From contig NW_018344059.1 of the NCBI RefSeq assembly GCF_002099425.1, forward strand, positions 5,592,001 through 5,656,000: DNA of 64,000 nt, in the 5' to 3' direction. The notes below the pieces were generated by a model. That model had not been told where the DNA came from. It saw only the letters and a list, made by a program, of their open reading frames with translations, and made no database searches. Of the stretch, positions 45,519 through 56,319 are shown in pieces; position 1 is the first letter of the stretch; each line of letters opens with the position of its first letter. Source of the stretch: Phascolarctos cinereus (Eukaryota > Chordata > Mammalia > Diprotodontia > Phascolarctidae). Position numbers and translations under genes: made by a program.

Positions 45519-45713
45519 TTTTTTTATACTAGAACGTGGAGATGTTAAAACAACAACAAAAAATATATATATAAAAACAGGAATGAAATCTGCGAGAGAA
45601 TATTTTTGGTTCTAAAAGACATAGGTGCATCCATTCGTCTTCGCCCGAATCCCCTACTTGAGACAACACAAGTAAGGACATTGCACGAGATGGCCGCTCC
45701 GGGGCTCCACTCG

Positions 45714-48700
45714 TCACTGAAACCATCGGAAGGCGGCTCCCGTTGGAAGCATCACCTTCTGGAGAGAAAGGAAGAGAAGGAAGGATGGGGTGGGGAGACA
45801 GGAGAGACAAACAAGTGGAGTTAAGTCACAGGCTGGGGCTGGCTGGCCCCCCAAAAGCCCTCACTTGTCCCCTACCCTAGACCTCAGTAGGCTTCCTTTC
45901 CGCACCCCTTCACTCCTTCCTCTCCAAGCTGCTGCAGCCATCACCAACATGGATTGCCTCTTTTACTGAAGCAATAGAGCTTTGGAAAAGGATCTCTTCT
46001 CCAAGCCACTGATAGGCCCAGTGTAAGTGCTGAGCCATGCTATCCATAGGAAGCTTGGTCCTAGCAAGCTATCGGGATCAGAGACCCTTCCAAGGGCCAG
46101 TGCCCCGCCCTTCACCAGTCCTACGCCTGGATTCTCAGAGGAGTCCAGGTTTTGCCCTTCTTGGTATGATTACAATTTGGTTTTAGTTATGGTTTTGCCT
46201 TTCTTTGTTATCCCCCATGCTTAACACAATGCCTGGCACATAGTAAGGGCTTTAAAATGCTTGTTGACTGTTGTTTCATTTGGAGGGGGGGAATTTATAA
46301 CAGCATTTTGCTGCATTAAGGAAGACTCCTCCCTCTAAAACATGTGTCCTGTCCTATCCCACTCCCCTACTTCCCCTTTGAGGGAGGGGAAGCAGATCTC
46401 TCTTATCTTGGAATTCTGCCCTCAGCTCTCAATCACACCAACAGTACTGAGGGAGGTGAAGACTGAGTGTGAGCCTGTCCCCACCCCCCACAAATTATCC
46501 TTTTCTGCTTTCTGCCTCCAGCCAGCTGGCCTGGTAACCAGGTACCCAAGCCCTCCAGAATGCCCTGACTCTTGACCAGAGAAATGTGGTTGTTAAGCTG
46601 AGTCTATATGGGGAGAGGGCAAAGAAGGGAAGTCCTCCTTAGACCCTTCTATACCTACACATAAATACCCTATTCCCCTTAGCCCCCATGAACCAAAGGA
46701 AGAAAGGAAGCCCAGTGACTTGAAATCTGGAGTCCAAGACAGATCCCTCCTGGGGGAAAGGGGCTGGGTACTAGTCTTATGAGAATCCTGCACTCATAAT
46801 CCCCAAGGGCTGCCAGGTGGTCTTGACTCTCCCTGGACTTTCTGAAGCTGACATGTCTCAATCCTTTTGCCTACCTCATCCAAAGCTTACTCTAGATCAT
46901 TTCCCTAGAACCTTTTCAAAATGACTGCTGAGGTCATCAAAGAAGGAAAGGAATACGGCTTGACACTGAGGGTCTTAACACTGAAGACTCAGGATGAGGC
47001 CCATAGATGTCCAAAGGACCAAGCAAACTGAGTCTGTGTGTAACTCTGTACCCATGCTTATGTCTATGTATTTGTACACTTTTTCCTAGTGAGTCAATGT
47101 GTCTATCTGCACGGCTACATTGTGTGCAGATTTTATGAACGTATATGTAACCATTTATTGTATTTATCTGTTTATGCAGTCTGTGTTTGTGTAACAAATA
47201 GCTAATTCTCTGGGTGAGGAAGGGAGGGAGGGAAACAGAGAAGAGGGAGGGGAGGGGGCTGAGGGGGGAACCCAGGCCTTTGGTGCCAGGGACACAATCA
47301 TTGTTTTCCAACCATTCCTACAATTTGCAATCAAATCAAGTTGGGGGGGGGGCACAGGGGGAGGGATTGGCCTGTCTGAAAAGATGCTTTTGTGCTAGAG
47401 ACATACCACACCAGCGGGCCAGCAACAGGCTCTACCCTCCAGAGGAGAGTAGTCCAAGGGAAATGGGTGGTGGAAAAGGGAGGGTATTATGACCCCTGAA
47501 GTTTGGGCCTAGATGGTATCCCTTCCCTGGGATGACATGCCTCCCAGACAACCCTGCTTTGAAGGAAAGTTATTGGAGTGAGGCATACCCCACTTGGAGA
47601 ATACCCCCTACTCTGGCTTCCCAGAAGTAAAAGAATGCTAACTACCAAGCAGTCTGCCAGGTTTCGGACAACACAGAGGACCCAGGCTCCATAAACTCGG
47701 GCCATCACTCCAATGGGCTTGGCTGGCCATTCTAAGGGCTGGAGGAAATGAATCTCACAGGGCCTCATCAACCGAGGGGAATGACCATGTACCCAGGTCC
47801 TTGTTGGTTAATGAACAGTTGACCAGACCCAGGGTGGGGGAGGGGGGAGGTGTATATGTGTCAAAGCTCATTATCTATGGGGGCTGAGCAGGGGAGGGTA
47901 GGAAAGAGCTGGCTGGCTCAGCTGGAGGGACCACAATGGATGGGTAAATCCCACCCCACCCCTACTCGTCAGAGCAGTAGCCCAGCATCTAAGCAGGCCT
48001 TCCCACTTGGGCTTGTATAGAGGGATATCAGGGTCAGGGGACAGACAAAGGAGATTGAGGGAGATAGCCTGGGAAGCTAGGGCAGGGACCCTATTCTAGC
48101 AGGTTACCTCCAGAGCAGCAGAAGGCTTCTTTTTGAGCTCCTCACATTTTCTGAATTTGCAAATCTGGTGGCCAGTTTTTCGGTTCCGACAGCTGCTACA
48201 CTGCTCGCAGTTTATGCGCCGTCGGCAGGGCGGGCACATGCCGCAACGTTTCCGTTTCTTCTTGCCCGAGCTGATGGCAGAAGCCAGCTCACTCTGCATA
48301 GGATATTCTGCTAGGCCCGCCATGTGCAAGGCGCTCTCAGCCAGGAACACGCCTGCGGGCGTCATGATGAAGAGGCCCGGATTGATGGGGAAGGCGCCTA
48401 GGTAGGGGAAGTCGGAAGGGCCATTCAGGGCCTCAGTGCCTGACACGGCCTCCATGTCTGGGAGCCCAGCCCCAGCCTCACTCATCAGGGGAAGGTGTTC
48501 CTGAACCACCCGTTTCAGCATCTCCGTGGACTGAGCAAACTGCTGCAGTGTCAGCTGTCCTTCGGCAGAGAGCTCTGCGGCCCGTTCTGCCTTGCTTAGC
48601 AGACTGGCCACAGCACCACTTTTGTGCTTTGAGGTAGAGTTGGTTTTGTCCATGGGCGGGTCGTGCCCATTGGCCAGCCCAGAGGCAGCAGCTGCCTTGT

Positions 48701-48938
48701 CCACCAGCTCACCCACCGAGCTGCCACCACTGAAGGAAGAGTAGTGGGACAGAGGCCGAGACTTCCGCAGACTCTTGTTGAGGGGTTCACTGATGATGCC
48801 ACTCTTGTTCCGTCGCTCTGGGTTGGCAGGGGGAAGGGCATCATCTGAACTGCATTTCTCTACAATGCCTGACTTACTGCTGCCGCTGCCGCCGCTGCCG
48901 CCACTATCGGGCTGTGGGCTGCCAGCAAGACTAGACAT
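45714..48938 (-). CDS. CXXC5: CXXC5, CXXC-type zinc finger protein 5 (two coding exons)
   Basis: Spliced CDS: exon parts 48938-48108 (277 codons) and 45758-45714 (14 codons plus stop), giving 291 residues. The residues after the junction read KVMLPTGAAFRWFQ, the known C-terminus of this family. Seen in the protein: a low-complexity Ser/Gly N-terminus (1-26), conserved blocks ERRNKSGIISEPLNKSL (41-57) and SKHKSGAVASLLSKAER (103-119), a long conserved central region (about 125-222), a basic nuclear-localisation-like run KKKRKR (226-231), then a CXXC zinc finger with eight cysteines at 232, 235, 238, 244, 247, 250, 260 and 265. KTGHQI at 254-259 sits in the segment that in CXXC4/CXXC5 binds Dishevelled. 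The family binds unmethylated CpG DNA, works in the nucleus, and dampens Wnt signalling through Dishevelled; links to BMP signalling and TET2 are reported. From memory the human protein is 322 residues, so this one is shorter, mostly in the N-terminal low-complexity part. CXXC4 is excluded by length and N-terminus. The start is fixed by an in-frame stop 12 codons upstream and an A at -3. Confidence 0.97.
45759..48107 (-). other. CXXC5 last intron
   Basis: The donor on the minus strand is GAG|gtaacc at 48107 and the acceptor is ctttctctccag|AAG at 45758. The intron is phase 0, between codons for Glu277 and Lys278, the position expected from the family C-terminus ALE-KVMLPTG. It holds an L2 tail near 46.2 kb and otherwise unique sequence. 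Open frames in it on both strands are short and show no recognised domain. Confidence 0.9.
46170..46280 (+). mobile_element. L2 LINE 3' tail inside the CXXC5 last intron
   Basis: aacacaatgcctggcacata, then taaaatgcttgttgactg. Confidence 0.6.
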
Positions 48939-49102
48939 GGTTGGGGCCAGGGCCGGGATGGCAACTGAGCCCCGTCAGGGGAGCTTCCCAACCGACCCCG
49001 AGCCCAGTAATGGGCTCCCGCCCCTGACGGCCAGGAATGACTCCGACACCGAGAATATGGAGGTGGCCTCAAGGCAGATGCATGGTCTAGAAGCCTGCTA
49101 CT
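48939..49102 (-). other. CXXC5: CXXC5 5' UTR part of the coding exon, with splice acceptor
   Basis: On the minus strand a pyrimidine-rich tract ending ttgtccttgcag lies just above 49102, so the exon probably starts there. The 164 nt up to the ATG are GC-rich and contain an in-frame TGA at 48975-48977, which rules out an N-terminal extension within this exon. In placental mammals CXXC5 has one or more distant non-coding first exons; the matching exon here was not found. Confidence 0.75.
49069..49083 (-). promoter_or_regulatory. Upstream ORF of four codons in the CXXC5 5' UTR
   Basis: The minus strand reads ATG CAT CTG CCT TGA, encoding M-H-L-P. It lies 130 nt before the main start codon and has an A at -3 (gaccATGc). 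Such minimal upstream ORFs can lower initiation at the main start. Function here is inference. Confidence 0.5.
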
Positions 49103-49184
49103 CTGCAAGGACAAGAGAGACCAGAGTTAGGACACAGCCACCCCACGGTTCTAACTCTCCCCCCAACCCAAAGAGAGTACTGTG
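49103..49184 (-). other. Start of the upstream CXXC5 intron
   Basis: Directly 5' of the acceptor. The intron's other end (donor) was not identified, so how much of 49.1-64 kb is intron is unknown. Confidence 0.5.
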
Positions 49185-49507
49185 TAGTAGTGGTATGGCC
49201 ACTGACTTTAAAATCACAGGATCTGGGGTCAAATATCAGTCCTGCTACTTAATATCTTCCACTTTGGACTCTTACTAGCTGTGTGACCCTGGATAATTTT
49301 ATTAACCTCTCTGTGCGTTGTTTCCTCAGCTGTAAAATGAGGAGGTTGGCCTTGATGGTTTCTAAAATCCCTTACAGCTCTAAATCTATGATCTAATGAC
49401 CTATATAACCTTGGGCAATTTATTTCTCTTTGTTCCTTAAAGTCTTTACCTATAAATGGGAGGATTAGATTAGTCCTCTACTTTCTCACCTAGTTCCTAT
49501 GATCCTA
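49185..49507 (+). mobile_element. Two tandem MIR-type SINEs
   Basis: 49185-49396 ends cccttacagctctaaatcta. 49397-49507 is a second, shorter copy (aaccttgggcaatttatttc). Confidence 0.65.
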
Positions 49508-49594
49508 AAAGTTTTGGGGTTTTTTTTTCCTTTTTGGGGGGAGGAGGGATGATTGAAGATCATATAGCACCTCATGCATCTGATATATAGCACC

Positions 49595-49692
49595 TGATCC
49601 ATCCCAGAACAAGTCAAAAGGTCACTTATAGTATCACAGACCCAGGGCTATAAGGACCCTCAGAAACCTGAGATCAACCCTTTCATTTTACA
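49595..49692. repeat. Local duplication, copy 1
   Basis: About 90% identical to 50405-50502. Starts tgatccatcccagaa, shares caaaaggtcacttatag, and ends in a MIR3-like piece (tttcattttaca). Confidence 0.85.
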
Positions 49693-50137
49693 AGAAAAAT
49701 CTGCAGGGGGCCAGAATATATTTTTGAGGGGTCAGTTCATAAAGTATCCCCCCAGTACCTCATCCCCCACCAGGCTCAGGCAAGGAGAACAAAGGGTGAC
49801 CATAGTGTTGACGGAGGCCCCTCGCCTAGGCAGCAGGTACAGGGTATCTGAGCCAACTTCATTTCCTAATCTCTAATCCCCAACCAGGCCCCAGGAAGAA
49901 AAAGGGTTCCTATTAATGAAACACCCCTGACTCCCCCATCCCTTTACTTCTAAAGCTACTTGGAAAGTTTCTCACTCATCCCTTCTCCGTTTAGGCTGAA
50001 GAATCAACATAATGACTAATAGGTCAAACTACCTAAGATTAGGGAGATCTGTACCCATCTCCCCCAGGACATGGGTCTCTGTGAAACTAGAAAGAAATGG
50101 GGACAGATAGCCTTATACCCACCCTCCCCCAACCATG

Positions 50138-50241
50138 CGACCTTGTCATTTCCCCATCTTTGGGCCCACTTCTTCATCTATCCCAAATTGAAAATAATTA
50201 GATTGGATGGTCTTAGGGCCCTCTGAGCGCTAATGTTTTCT
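50138..50241 (+). mobile_element. MIR-type SINE fragment
   Basis: attagattggatggtcttag is the 3' part of the marsupial variant. Confidence 0.5.
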
Positions 50242-50404
50242 AAGTTAATATGGCCTGTTAATGACTATATTCCAGGTTTCCTAACAGTCCTGCTACATTG
50301 GGGTTTTGGTGAAGCTCTTGTTTCAGAGCAAAGAGATACTGTAGTAACCAGGCCCTGGGGGATTGGGGAGGTCCGTGGAGGGGCAAGCCTCATTTATCAC
50401 GCCT

Positions 50405-50560
50405 TGATCCATCCCAGAAAAAGTCAAAAGGTCACTTATAGCATCACAGATCTAGGACTCAAGGATCCTCAGAAACCCTGAGATCAACCCTTTCATTTTA
50501 CAGATGAGGAAGCTAAGTTCCAAACTTGCCCAGGTTCACACAGTACTATGTGATACCCTT
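50405..50560. repeat. Local duplication, copy 2, continuing into a MIR3-type SINE
   Basis: 50405-50502 repeats 49595-49692. The SINE continues to about 50545 (cagatgaggaagctaagttc). Confidence 0.85.
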
Positions 50561-51790
50561 CTCTAATGCTGATGGGGAGAAAAGAATTGTCTTATTCCGT
50601 GTTAGCCAGCCTTCTGCCTTGTGCCCTCAAAAGAAAAAAATCTGTCCTCAAGGATGCTGACCACCACTGCATCTGAGAAGATGAGGGTGTGGCTTTCATT
50701 TAGGGTAAACCCAAGAGCAGGGTCCATGAGGACCCAAGGGCTCTCAGGAGCCATCATCATGTCTTGATAGCCCAGTGGTGGATTTCTGGCATCTGTAGTA
50801 ACTGCTACCCTTCTCTTCTTGGGGGTAGGGGGCAGTCCATGGTCCCCCACCCATCTGGGAGCTCCAAGAGGGAGGGTCAGAGCCAGAGGGCCTAGGCAGG
50901 GTGGAACAGTGCCGCCCGCTGAGCGGGTTGTTTGTTCATTGGGAGAGACTCACATCTGGTTGGAGCTCCACCCCCACCCCCCCCACCCAGCCGGGCACAC
51001 ACTGACTCTTTGTCCTGTTCGCCAGCCCACCAGGCCCCGAAGCCTCCTTTTGCCGCCCTCCTCCCTAGTCTTCCCACACCACCATCACACACACCCCTCC
51101 AATGAGTGGCCCTTGCATTAGAGGGGTGTGGGGGTGGGGATAATGACTACAGTGAGAAAGAAGCTGAGAAAAGGGGATAATGTTGGGAGCCCTGGTTCAT
51201 GAAAGGACACCAGAGTCCCAAGTATGGGTAATGACAGCAGCAGGACACAGCTTTCTCTCCCCCAAAGTGCTTAGACACTTCCCCATCCCACCCCAAGGAC
51301 AGAGACAAGGGTGGGTGTCTGCTGACAACACACACTGCCAACTCCACATTATCTGCAGTGATGGGAGGATGGCAGCCAGGCTAGGGCATAGATAATCTGA
51401 AACCTGTGTCTCATAGGCTCTGGAACATTAAAATTTGCCCCATGGGTAGATTTTCCCAACTCAGTTTGGCTCAGGTTAACACAACATAGTACTTGAGCAA
51501 AAAGGAGATGGTGGAAGCTCAAAGCATGACAGTGGCTCCTGAGAGCCCTTAGATCCCCATGGACCCTGCTCTTAGGCCTTGGGGCTGCTCTTGGGCTGAC
51601 AATCCTCTTAGCAAGTGCTGCTAAAAGGAAGGAAAGAAATTGCAAAGGAAGGACGCCGGCAGAAGGCATTGTGGTCTGCTCTAGGCGCCCATCCTATTCA
51701 GCCCCAGGACCTGGGGATAGGAGCAGGAGATGCCAAATATTTCAAAATATTCCCAGATCTAAATCTGGTACAAAGCGGGGGGGGGGGCGG
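50561..51790. other. No gene seen
   Basis: Unique. 50890-51070 is GC-rich with CpGs (gccgcccgctgagcgggttg, a small inverted repeat) and could hold a regulatory element or non-coding exon. Confidence 0.4.
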
Positions 51791-51792
51791 GA

Positions 51793-51983
51793 AATGCTGT
51801 TTTTGAAGTCAGAGGACTTGGATTCAAATCTGGAATTTTGTAATCTTTTTGACCAAGGACAAATTACTTCTTTAGGCATCGATTTCCTTATCTGTAAAAT
51901 ACGGGGGGGGGGGGGTGGATTAGATGGATTAGTTGGATTAGGCCTTGTAAAGGCTCCTCCAACTCCAAATCTATGATCCCATG
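51793..51983 (+). mobile_element. MIR-type CORE-SINE with internal G-run
   Basis: gtcagaggacttggattcaa, then ggctcctccaactccaaatc. Confidence 0.65.
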
Positions 51984-51984
51984 A

Positions 51985-52910
51985 TACCAACCTGCAGCCA
52001 AGATAGTGACCCTTCCCGTCTGTATTTGAGTGGGGGCTGGGTGCCCTAGAGGACATGGACGTGGACGTCATGTGATGATGAATGGGGATGAGTGGGAAGA
52101 AAGGTAGAGATCGATCATAGTGGACCCAGTCAAGGAGGAAATCTCCACAGATATCTGTTCCAAAGAATCCCTTTGGACCAAATTAGATGGCCCACACCTC
52201 CACTCAAGGCCCAGAATGAGTCACTCCCCCACCTCCAACTACGAGTAACAAAGACAGCATTGGGCTACAGGACCTGGGCTTCCAGTGGGAAAGGATGAGG
52301 TGGATGGGGTAGAGACATTTCTGAAAGCACCCAGGCCCAGCTCCACCCCAGGTAAAAAGTTCACTATTAAAGAGCAGGCTGGGGCCAAAAGTCAATCCTG
52401 CCAAGGTTTTGCCCCTTCCAGAATCTGCCCATATCCCCTAAGCCTCTCAGTTTAGCCTCATTCCCAAAGGTACACTTTGGTTCCCATTGGGTTGGGATGG
52501 AGAGAAGCTCAATGCAATGGTAGAGATAGTCCCTAATCCCCCAGAACAGAGAAGAGCAGGAGGAACAAAGCGACTTTGCCAGCAACAATGACCTCTTGGA
52601 GTCATCTTGTCCAACCTCCTCCCTCTGAGAACCCATCCTTGTGTCCCCTACCTCCATCCCCCTAAGAGGAGTCTATCCTTACAATGTTCCTGAACCTACT
52701 TGTTTAAGAGTCTTTGAAACCCATGGAGTCCTTCCTGGTGCCTCACCAAAATTCACCCCTATTCCCCCCCCACAACAAAATTATAGAGATGAAGAGATTT
52801 AGCTGTGAGCCAGGAAGAAGTCCTATGAAGGATGTGCCCTATAAATAGTGATAAAGGGATAGGTCAATTTTGGGCCATGTCTTCAGAAAGCCCCACTCCC
52901 ACTCATTCCA
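51985..52910. other. No gene seen
   Basis: Unique except a reverse MIR3-like piece near 52580-52645 (gacctcttggagtcatcttg). Confidence 0.4.
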
Positions 52911-52912
52911 CT

Positions 52913-53065
52913 TGTTGTTGTTGTCTTTCATTCTTGAAGAGGACCGTGACATCAGGGAGGTGATGCCATGATGTGCGAAGGAATTGGATTTAAGTGAGGG
53001 AGGGCTGTGCAAAGTCACCAGCCTCACTTTCTCCTCTGGAACCATCTGGGTCCAGTGGCCAGATA
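52913..53065. mobile_element. (TTG)n-headed interspersed repeat, truncated copy
   Basis: (ttg)n, then cattcttgaagaggaccgtg and ggatttaagtgagggagggc, the same order as the insert at 26357-26473. It continues to tccagtggccagatata. Confidence 0.75.
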
Positions 53066-53249
53066 TACCCAATGGAGACAAGAACTGAACCACAGGACTT
53101 GGGAGGACTGTGAGTTGGGGCAGCCAGATTCCACATACTCCAGAAGCTCTAAGCTGGGAAAATAAGAAGTTGCCAGTGTCTCAGGGGATCCTAACCCTTA
53201 CTTTGAACCTCAAAACCCAATAAGGATTTGTCTCCACACGAAATGAGAA

Positions 53250-53393
53250 GTGTGCTGCTAGACAAGAGAATCCTAAATCTTGAGTTCTACTTCTGGCTGT
53301 GTCATCTTGACCAAATCACACCCCCTCTCAGTGCCTCAGTTTCTTTTCTAGTATGAGAGCCTAAGGCTTCTTCCAATTTTAAAAATCTTGATT
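53250..53393 (+). mobile_element. MIR-type CORE-SINE, diverged
   Basis: ctggctgtgtcatcttgacc, then gcctcagtttcttttctagt. Confidence 0.6.
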
Positions 53394-53399
53394 CCCCTT

Positions 53400-54220
53400 C
53401 TCCCAAATCACCAACTGCCCTCAAGAAGCCAGGGAATGAGGCAGAGTCTCTCTACCCTAGGAGGAAGCAATCAAGCTGGTGCTCTCTGCCAGTCCTAGCT
53501 GATGACAGAAATCAATAGCCAAATTACTGGAGAACTCAGCTCCCTCCTTCTCTCTCCTCAGGGTTTAGGCTCCTCCAGAGCAGGTCAAATAGAAGTCAGC
53601 TCCTTCCACCACCATTCTCTTCTCCACTGCACCCCCAAGGGAAATAGACAAGAAAAGGAGGCAGTATGACACACTAAGACTCTCCCCCCGCCCCAGGCCT
53701 TCTCCAGCTCCAGTTTCACTGGGTTTGCATCTGTTAGTCTGTATCTCCTTTGAATGCTCTGTCTAGGTCTCTCTAGTAATTATGTCTGTGTTTGCCTAAG
53801 ACTCTCTTCCCAAAACCTTTCTTTGCCCTACCTCAGGCAAAGAAAACTGGAGATTCTGAGGGACAGGCCCCATCTCTTTGCCCAGGGCCTCCTTGTATAG
53901 GACCCTAACGCTGACCCTGGTCTGGACAGCAGGGTCTCCCTCATCACATCCAGACTAGCCAGGGGGGAAACTTACACTCAGGAGACATGAGATGTCAAGG
54001 AACAGGTGTTCTGGGCAAAGCACCATCAACCTAGGAAGCTGGGGCTGGAGAATCTCCACTCTACTGCCGGGGCAGAAGGTAAGAGCCCTTCTTTCAAATA
54101 ATAGGTCACAGCAAGAGGGTTAGGAGGGAAATGGATTCCTCTCAAAATGTCTGAAAAGAAATGCGGGTAGAGGGGAGTAGATAGGCAAGACTCTCTGAGT
54201 ACCTAAGACCTCACTCACAG
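53400..54220. other. No gene seen
   Basis: Unique sequence. Confidence 0.4.
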
Positions 54221-54221
54221 A

Positions 54222-54352
54222 AGCAAAAAAATGTCAAACCTGGAAGGGACTGGAGAGAACATCCCGTTCATTCTACAGTTGGGGAAATGGAGCCTCCGAG
54301 AAAGGAAATTACTTGTCCTTAGTCACCCTGCTAGTAGGCAGAGGGTAAACCC
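54222..54352 (-). mobile_element. MIR3-type CORE-SINE
   Basis: aaacctggaagggactggag, then cttgtccttagtcaccctgc, reverse. Confidence 0.6.
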
Positions 54353-54429
54353 TAAACCCTTTCAAATGTGTTCCAATGAACCAAAAACAGGCTAGGGTTG
54401 CAGATGGGACCTGGCGCTGTGGTTTCACT

Positions 54430-54720
54430 TGGAAGGAGGGAAAGAAGAAAAGATGGAGGAAGGGAAGGGAGGGGGGGAGGGGAAGGGAAAGGAAAGGAAG
54501 GAAGGAAGGAAGGAAGGAAGGAGGGAAGGAGGGAAGGAGGGAAGGAAGGAAGGAAGGAAGGAAGGAAGGAAGGAAGGAAAGGAAGGAAGGAAGGAAGGAA
54601 GGAAGGAAGGAAGGAAGGAAGGAAGGAGGCAGTGAGAAAGGATAAAAGAAAATGGATAAAGGTAGGGAAGAAGAAAGGAAGCGAGAGGAGAAAAAAAGAA
54701 AGGAAGGGAGGAAGTGCCTA
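54430..54720. repeat. Purine-rich (GGAA)n tract
   Basis: 54455-54629 is 175 bp without a single pyrimidine on the plus strand. Poly-Lys/Gly/Arg frames over it are artefacts. Confidence 0.95.
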
Positions 54721-54930
54721 CCACGTGCCAGGCGCTATACTATGTGCTTTACAAATATTATTTCGTTTGATCCTTATAACAACCCTATTATGATCCCCAT
54801 TTTACAGCTGAGAAAACAAAGGCAGGGGTTAAGTGATTTGCCCAGGGTCATACAGCTAGTATCTGAGGCTGGATTTGAACTCGTTTTCTTGACTCCAAGC
54901 CCAACTGTCTAAGCACTGGGCTACCTAGAA
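54721..54930 (-). mobile_element. THER1-type CORE-SINE
   Basis: ccccattttacagctgagaa, then tgatttgcccagggtcatac, reverse, nearly full length. Confidence 0.8.
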
Positions 54931-54934
54931 AAGG

Positions 54935-54946
54935 GGTGTGTGTGCA

Positions 54947-54988
<42 letters not shown>

Positions 54989-54997
54989 TGTGTGTAT
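54935..54997. repeat. (TG)n microsatellite
   Basis: Interrupted at tgtgcatgcg and near its end. Confidence 0.9.
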
Positions 54998-54999
54998 TT

Positions 55000-56318
55000 G
55001 GGGGCAATGGGGGAGGAAAGGGTCCTTATATGGAAGCTTCTATTCCCTTTCCCCCATCCACCTCCAGCATGCTGCTCGCCTCGGCACCTCCCTCCTCCAC
55101 CCCCCATTGGCACATCCTATCAGCCCGTCCCTGCCTTTCTCCTGCAGGCTGTTCAGAAGGGTCCTTAGAAGAGCTCCTGCCATCCAGAGATAGGGGAATC
55201 TGGCAGGCACAGTCACCAGTCACTCCAGGCTCTCTCCCCCAACCTGTGGCCTGCCCCCAAAGCTTCCTGTAGCTCCTCCTCCTTTGACTCTTTCCCTTGA
55301 GGCCTGCCTGCTTCTGGAAAGACCTTCATTCAGTTCCCTCCCTCCCTCGTCTGTCCTCCCACCCAACTCTGGTCATGCCTCATCTGTTTTAACTTAGCCT
55401 GGGGTGGGGGCAGGGGTGGGAATCTCAAGGTTGATGAATCCTCAGACCCTTCCAGCCTCCTGGAGCAGAGCTAGGAGGGAAGGGCCACCCTGACAACTGC
55501 GAGTTAGCTGAGGTCAGTGAGACTAATGTTCTGTGCTCTAGTCTGAGCAGACCTCAATCTCCTTGAGAGGTGGTTTCTGAGACAATCGCCCAGATACTTA
55601 GAAAAGAAAGGGCAGAAGACTCAAGAGTGAGCTTCACAAAAAGAAAAGGACTTCCCCCAAGTCCCTCCAAAGCACTCTTGGCCTCTGACAAGATTATCTC
55701 AGTCCCACTCCCCCAACTCATTGGTCGTCCCAGAGATCTGCTCATGGAACAGGGGTAAGTATCCACAATGGAGCTATAAGGAGGCCACCCAGTCTCCCAC
55801 CAGCTCCCTAAAGCCCATGCCTTCATCCACCATTCACCAGATTGGTTAAAGACAGCACAGCCAAATTGCTCTCCAACATCTGATACCCTCCTCCACCACA
55901 AAGGCCCATACTGGTCATGAAAGTCTTTGAGAGGCTGGGGTGGCATGTGCTACCAAGGTGCCAATGGAAAGGAGTTACAGCCTGGGGAGGTTGAGAGGGT
56001 AGCAGGGTAGGGGGGAAGAAAGGCAAGCGAGCTTTGGCCCTGGGCAAGGAATCCAAAATGCTGCTGCTGGGAGGGAGAGAGCATCCATCATCATCCCTGC
56101 CAGGAATACATCCAGCCCCCAAAAAGAAATACTGCCGACTAGAGAGAGGACAACAAAGGGCTCCGTTTCATCAGCAATGCGGAGCCAGCGGCGCCCGGCC
56201 GGCCAGCCCATCGGTCATCCCACAAAGGTCTTGATTGTCTGACTGTATGTGTGTGTGTGTGGCGGAGGGAGGGAGGGAGAAGATGGAACATTGCACTGAG
56301 GGTAGACAGAGTCACCAA
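55000..56318. other. No gene proven
   Basis: Unique sequence. CpG-bearing block at 56165-56220 (cagcggcgcccggccggcc). A 130-codon minus-strand frame at 55554-55946 has no recognised domain. Confidence 0.4.
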
Positions 56319-56319
56319 G

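Larger units (their letters stand above)
44740..45713 (-). other. CXXC5: CXXC5 3' UTR
   Basis: About 970 nt run from the stop codon to the polyadenylation region. The sequence is free of recognisable SINEs or LINEs, is AT-rich, and contains an A-rich stretch about 200 nt after the stop. Absence of repeats in such a repeat-rich window fits selective maintenance. The exact cleavage point is estimated from the AATAAA position. Confidence 0.8.

Noticed and set aside
48096-48107. Read-through ending of the coding exon (..LE-VTC-stop)
   Set aside because: The last three codons are intronic; GTAACC is the splice donor and the true C-terminus is in the next exon.
48133-48848. Plus-strand and second minus-strand frames inside the CXXC5 coding exon
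   Set aside because: Shadows of the CXXC5 frame in GC-rich coding DNA.
48860-49114. 84-codon frame starting at a TTG across the 49102 acceptor
   Set aside because: It begins in intron sequence with no ATG and overlaps the CXXC5 5' UTR out of frame.
54376-54793. Lys/Glu/Gly/Arg-rich open frames over 54.4-54.8 kb on both strands
   Set aside because: They translate a (GGAA)n simple repeat in several frames.
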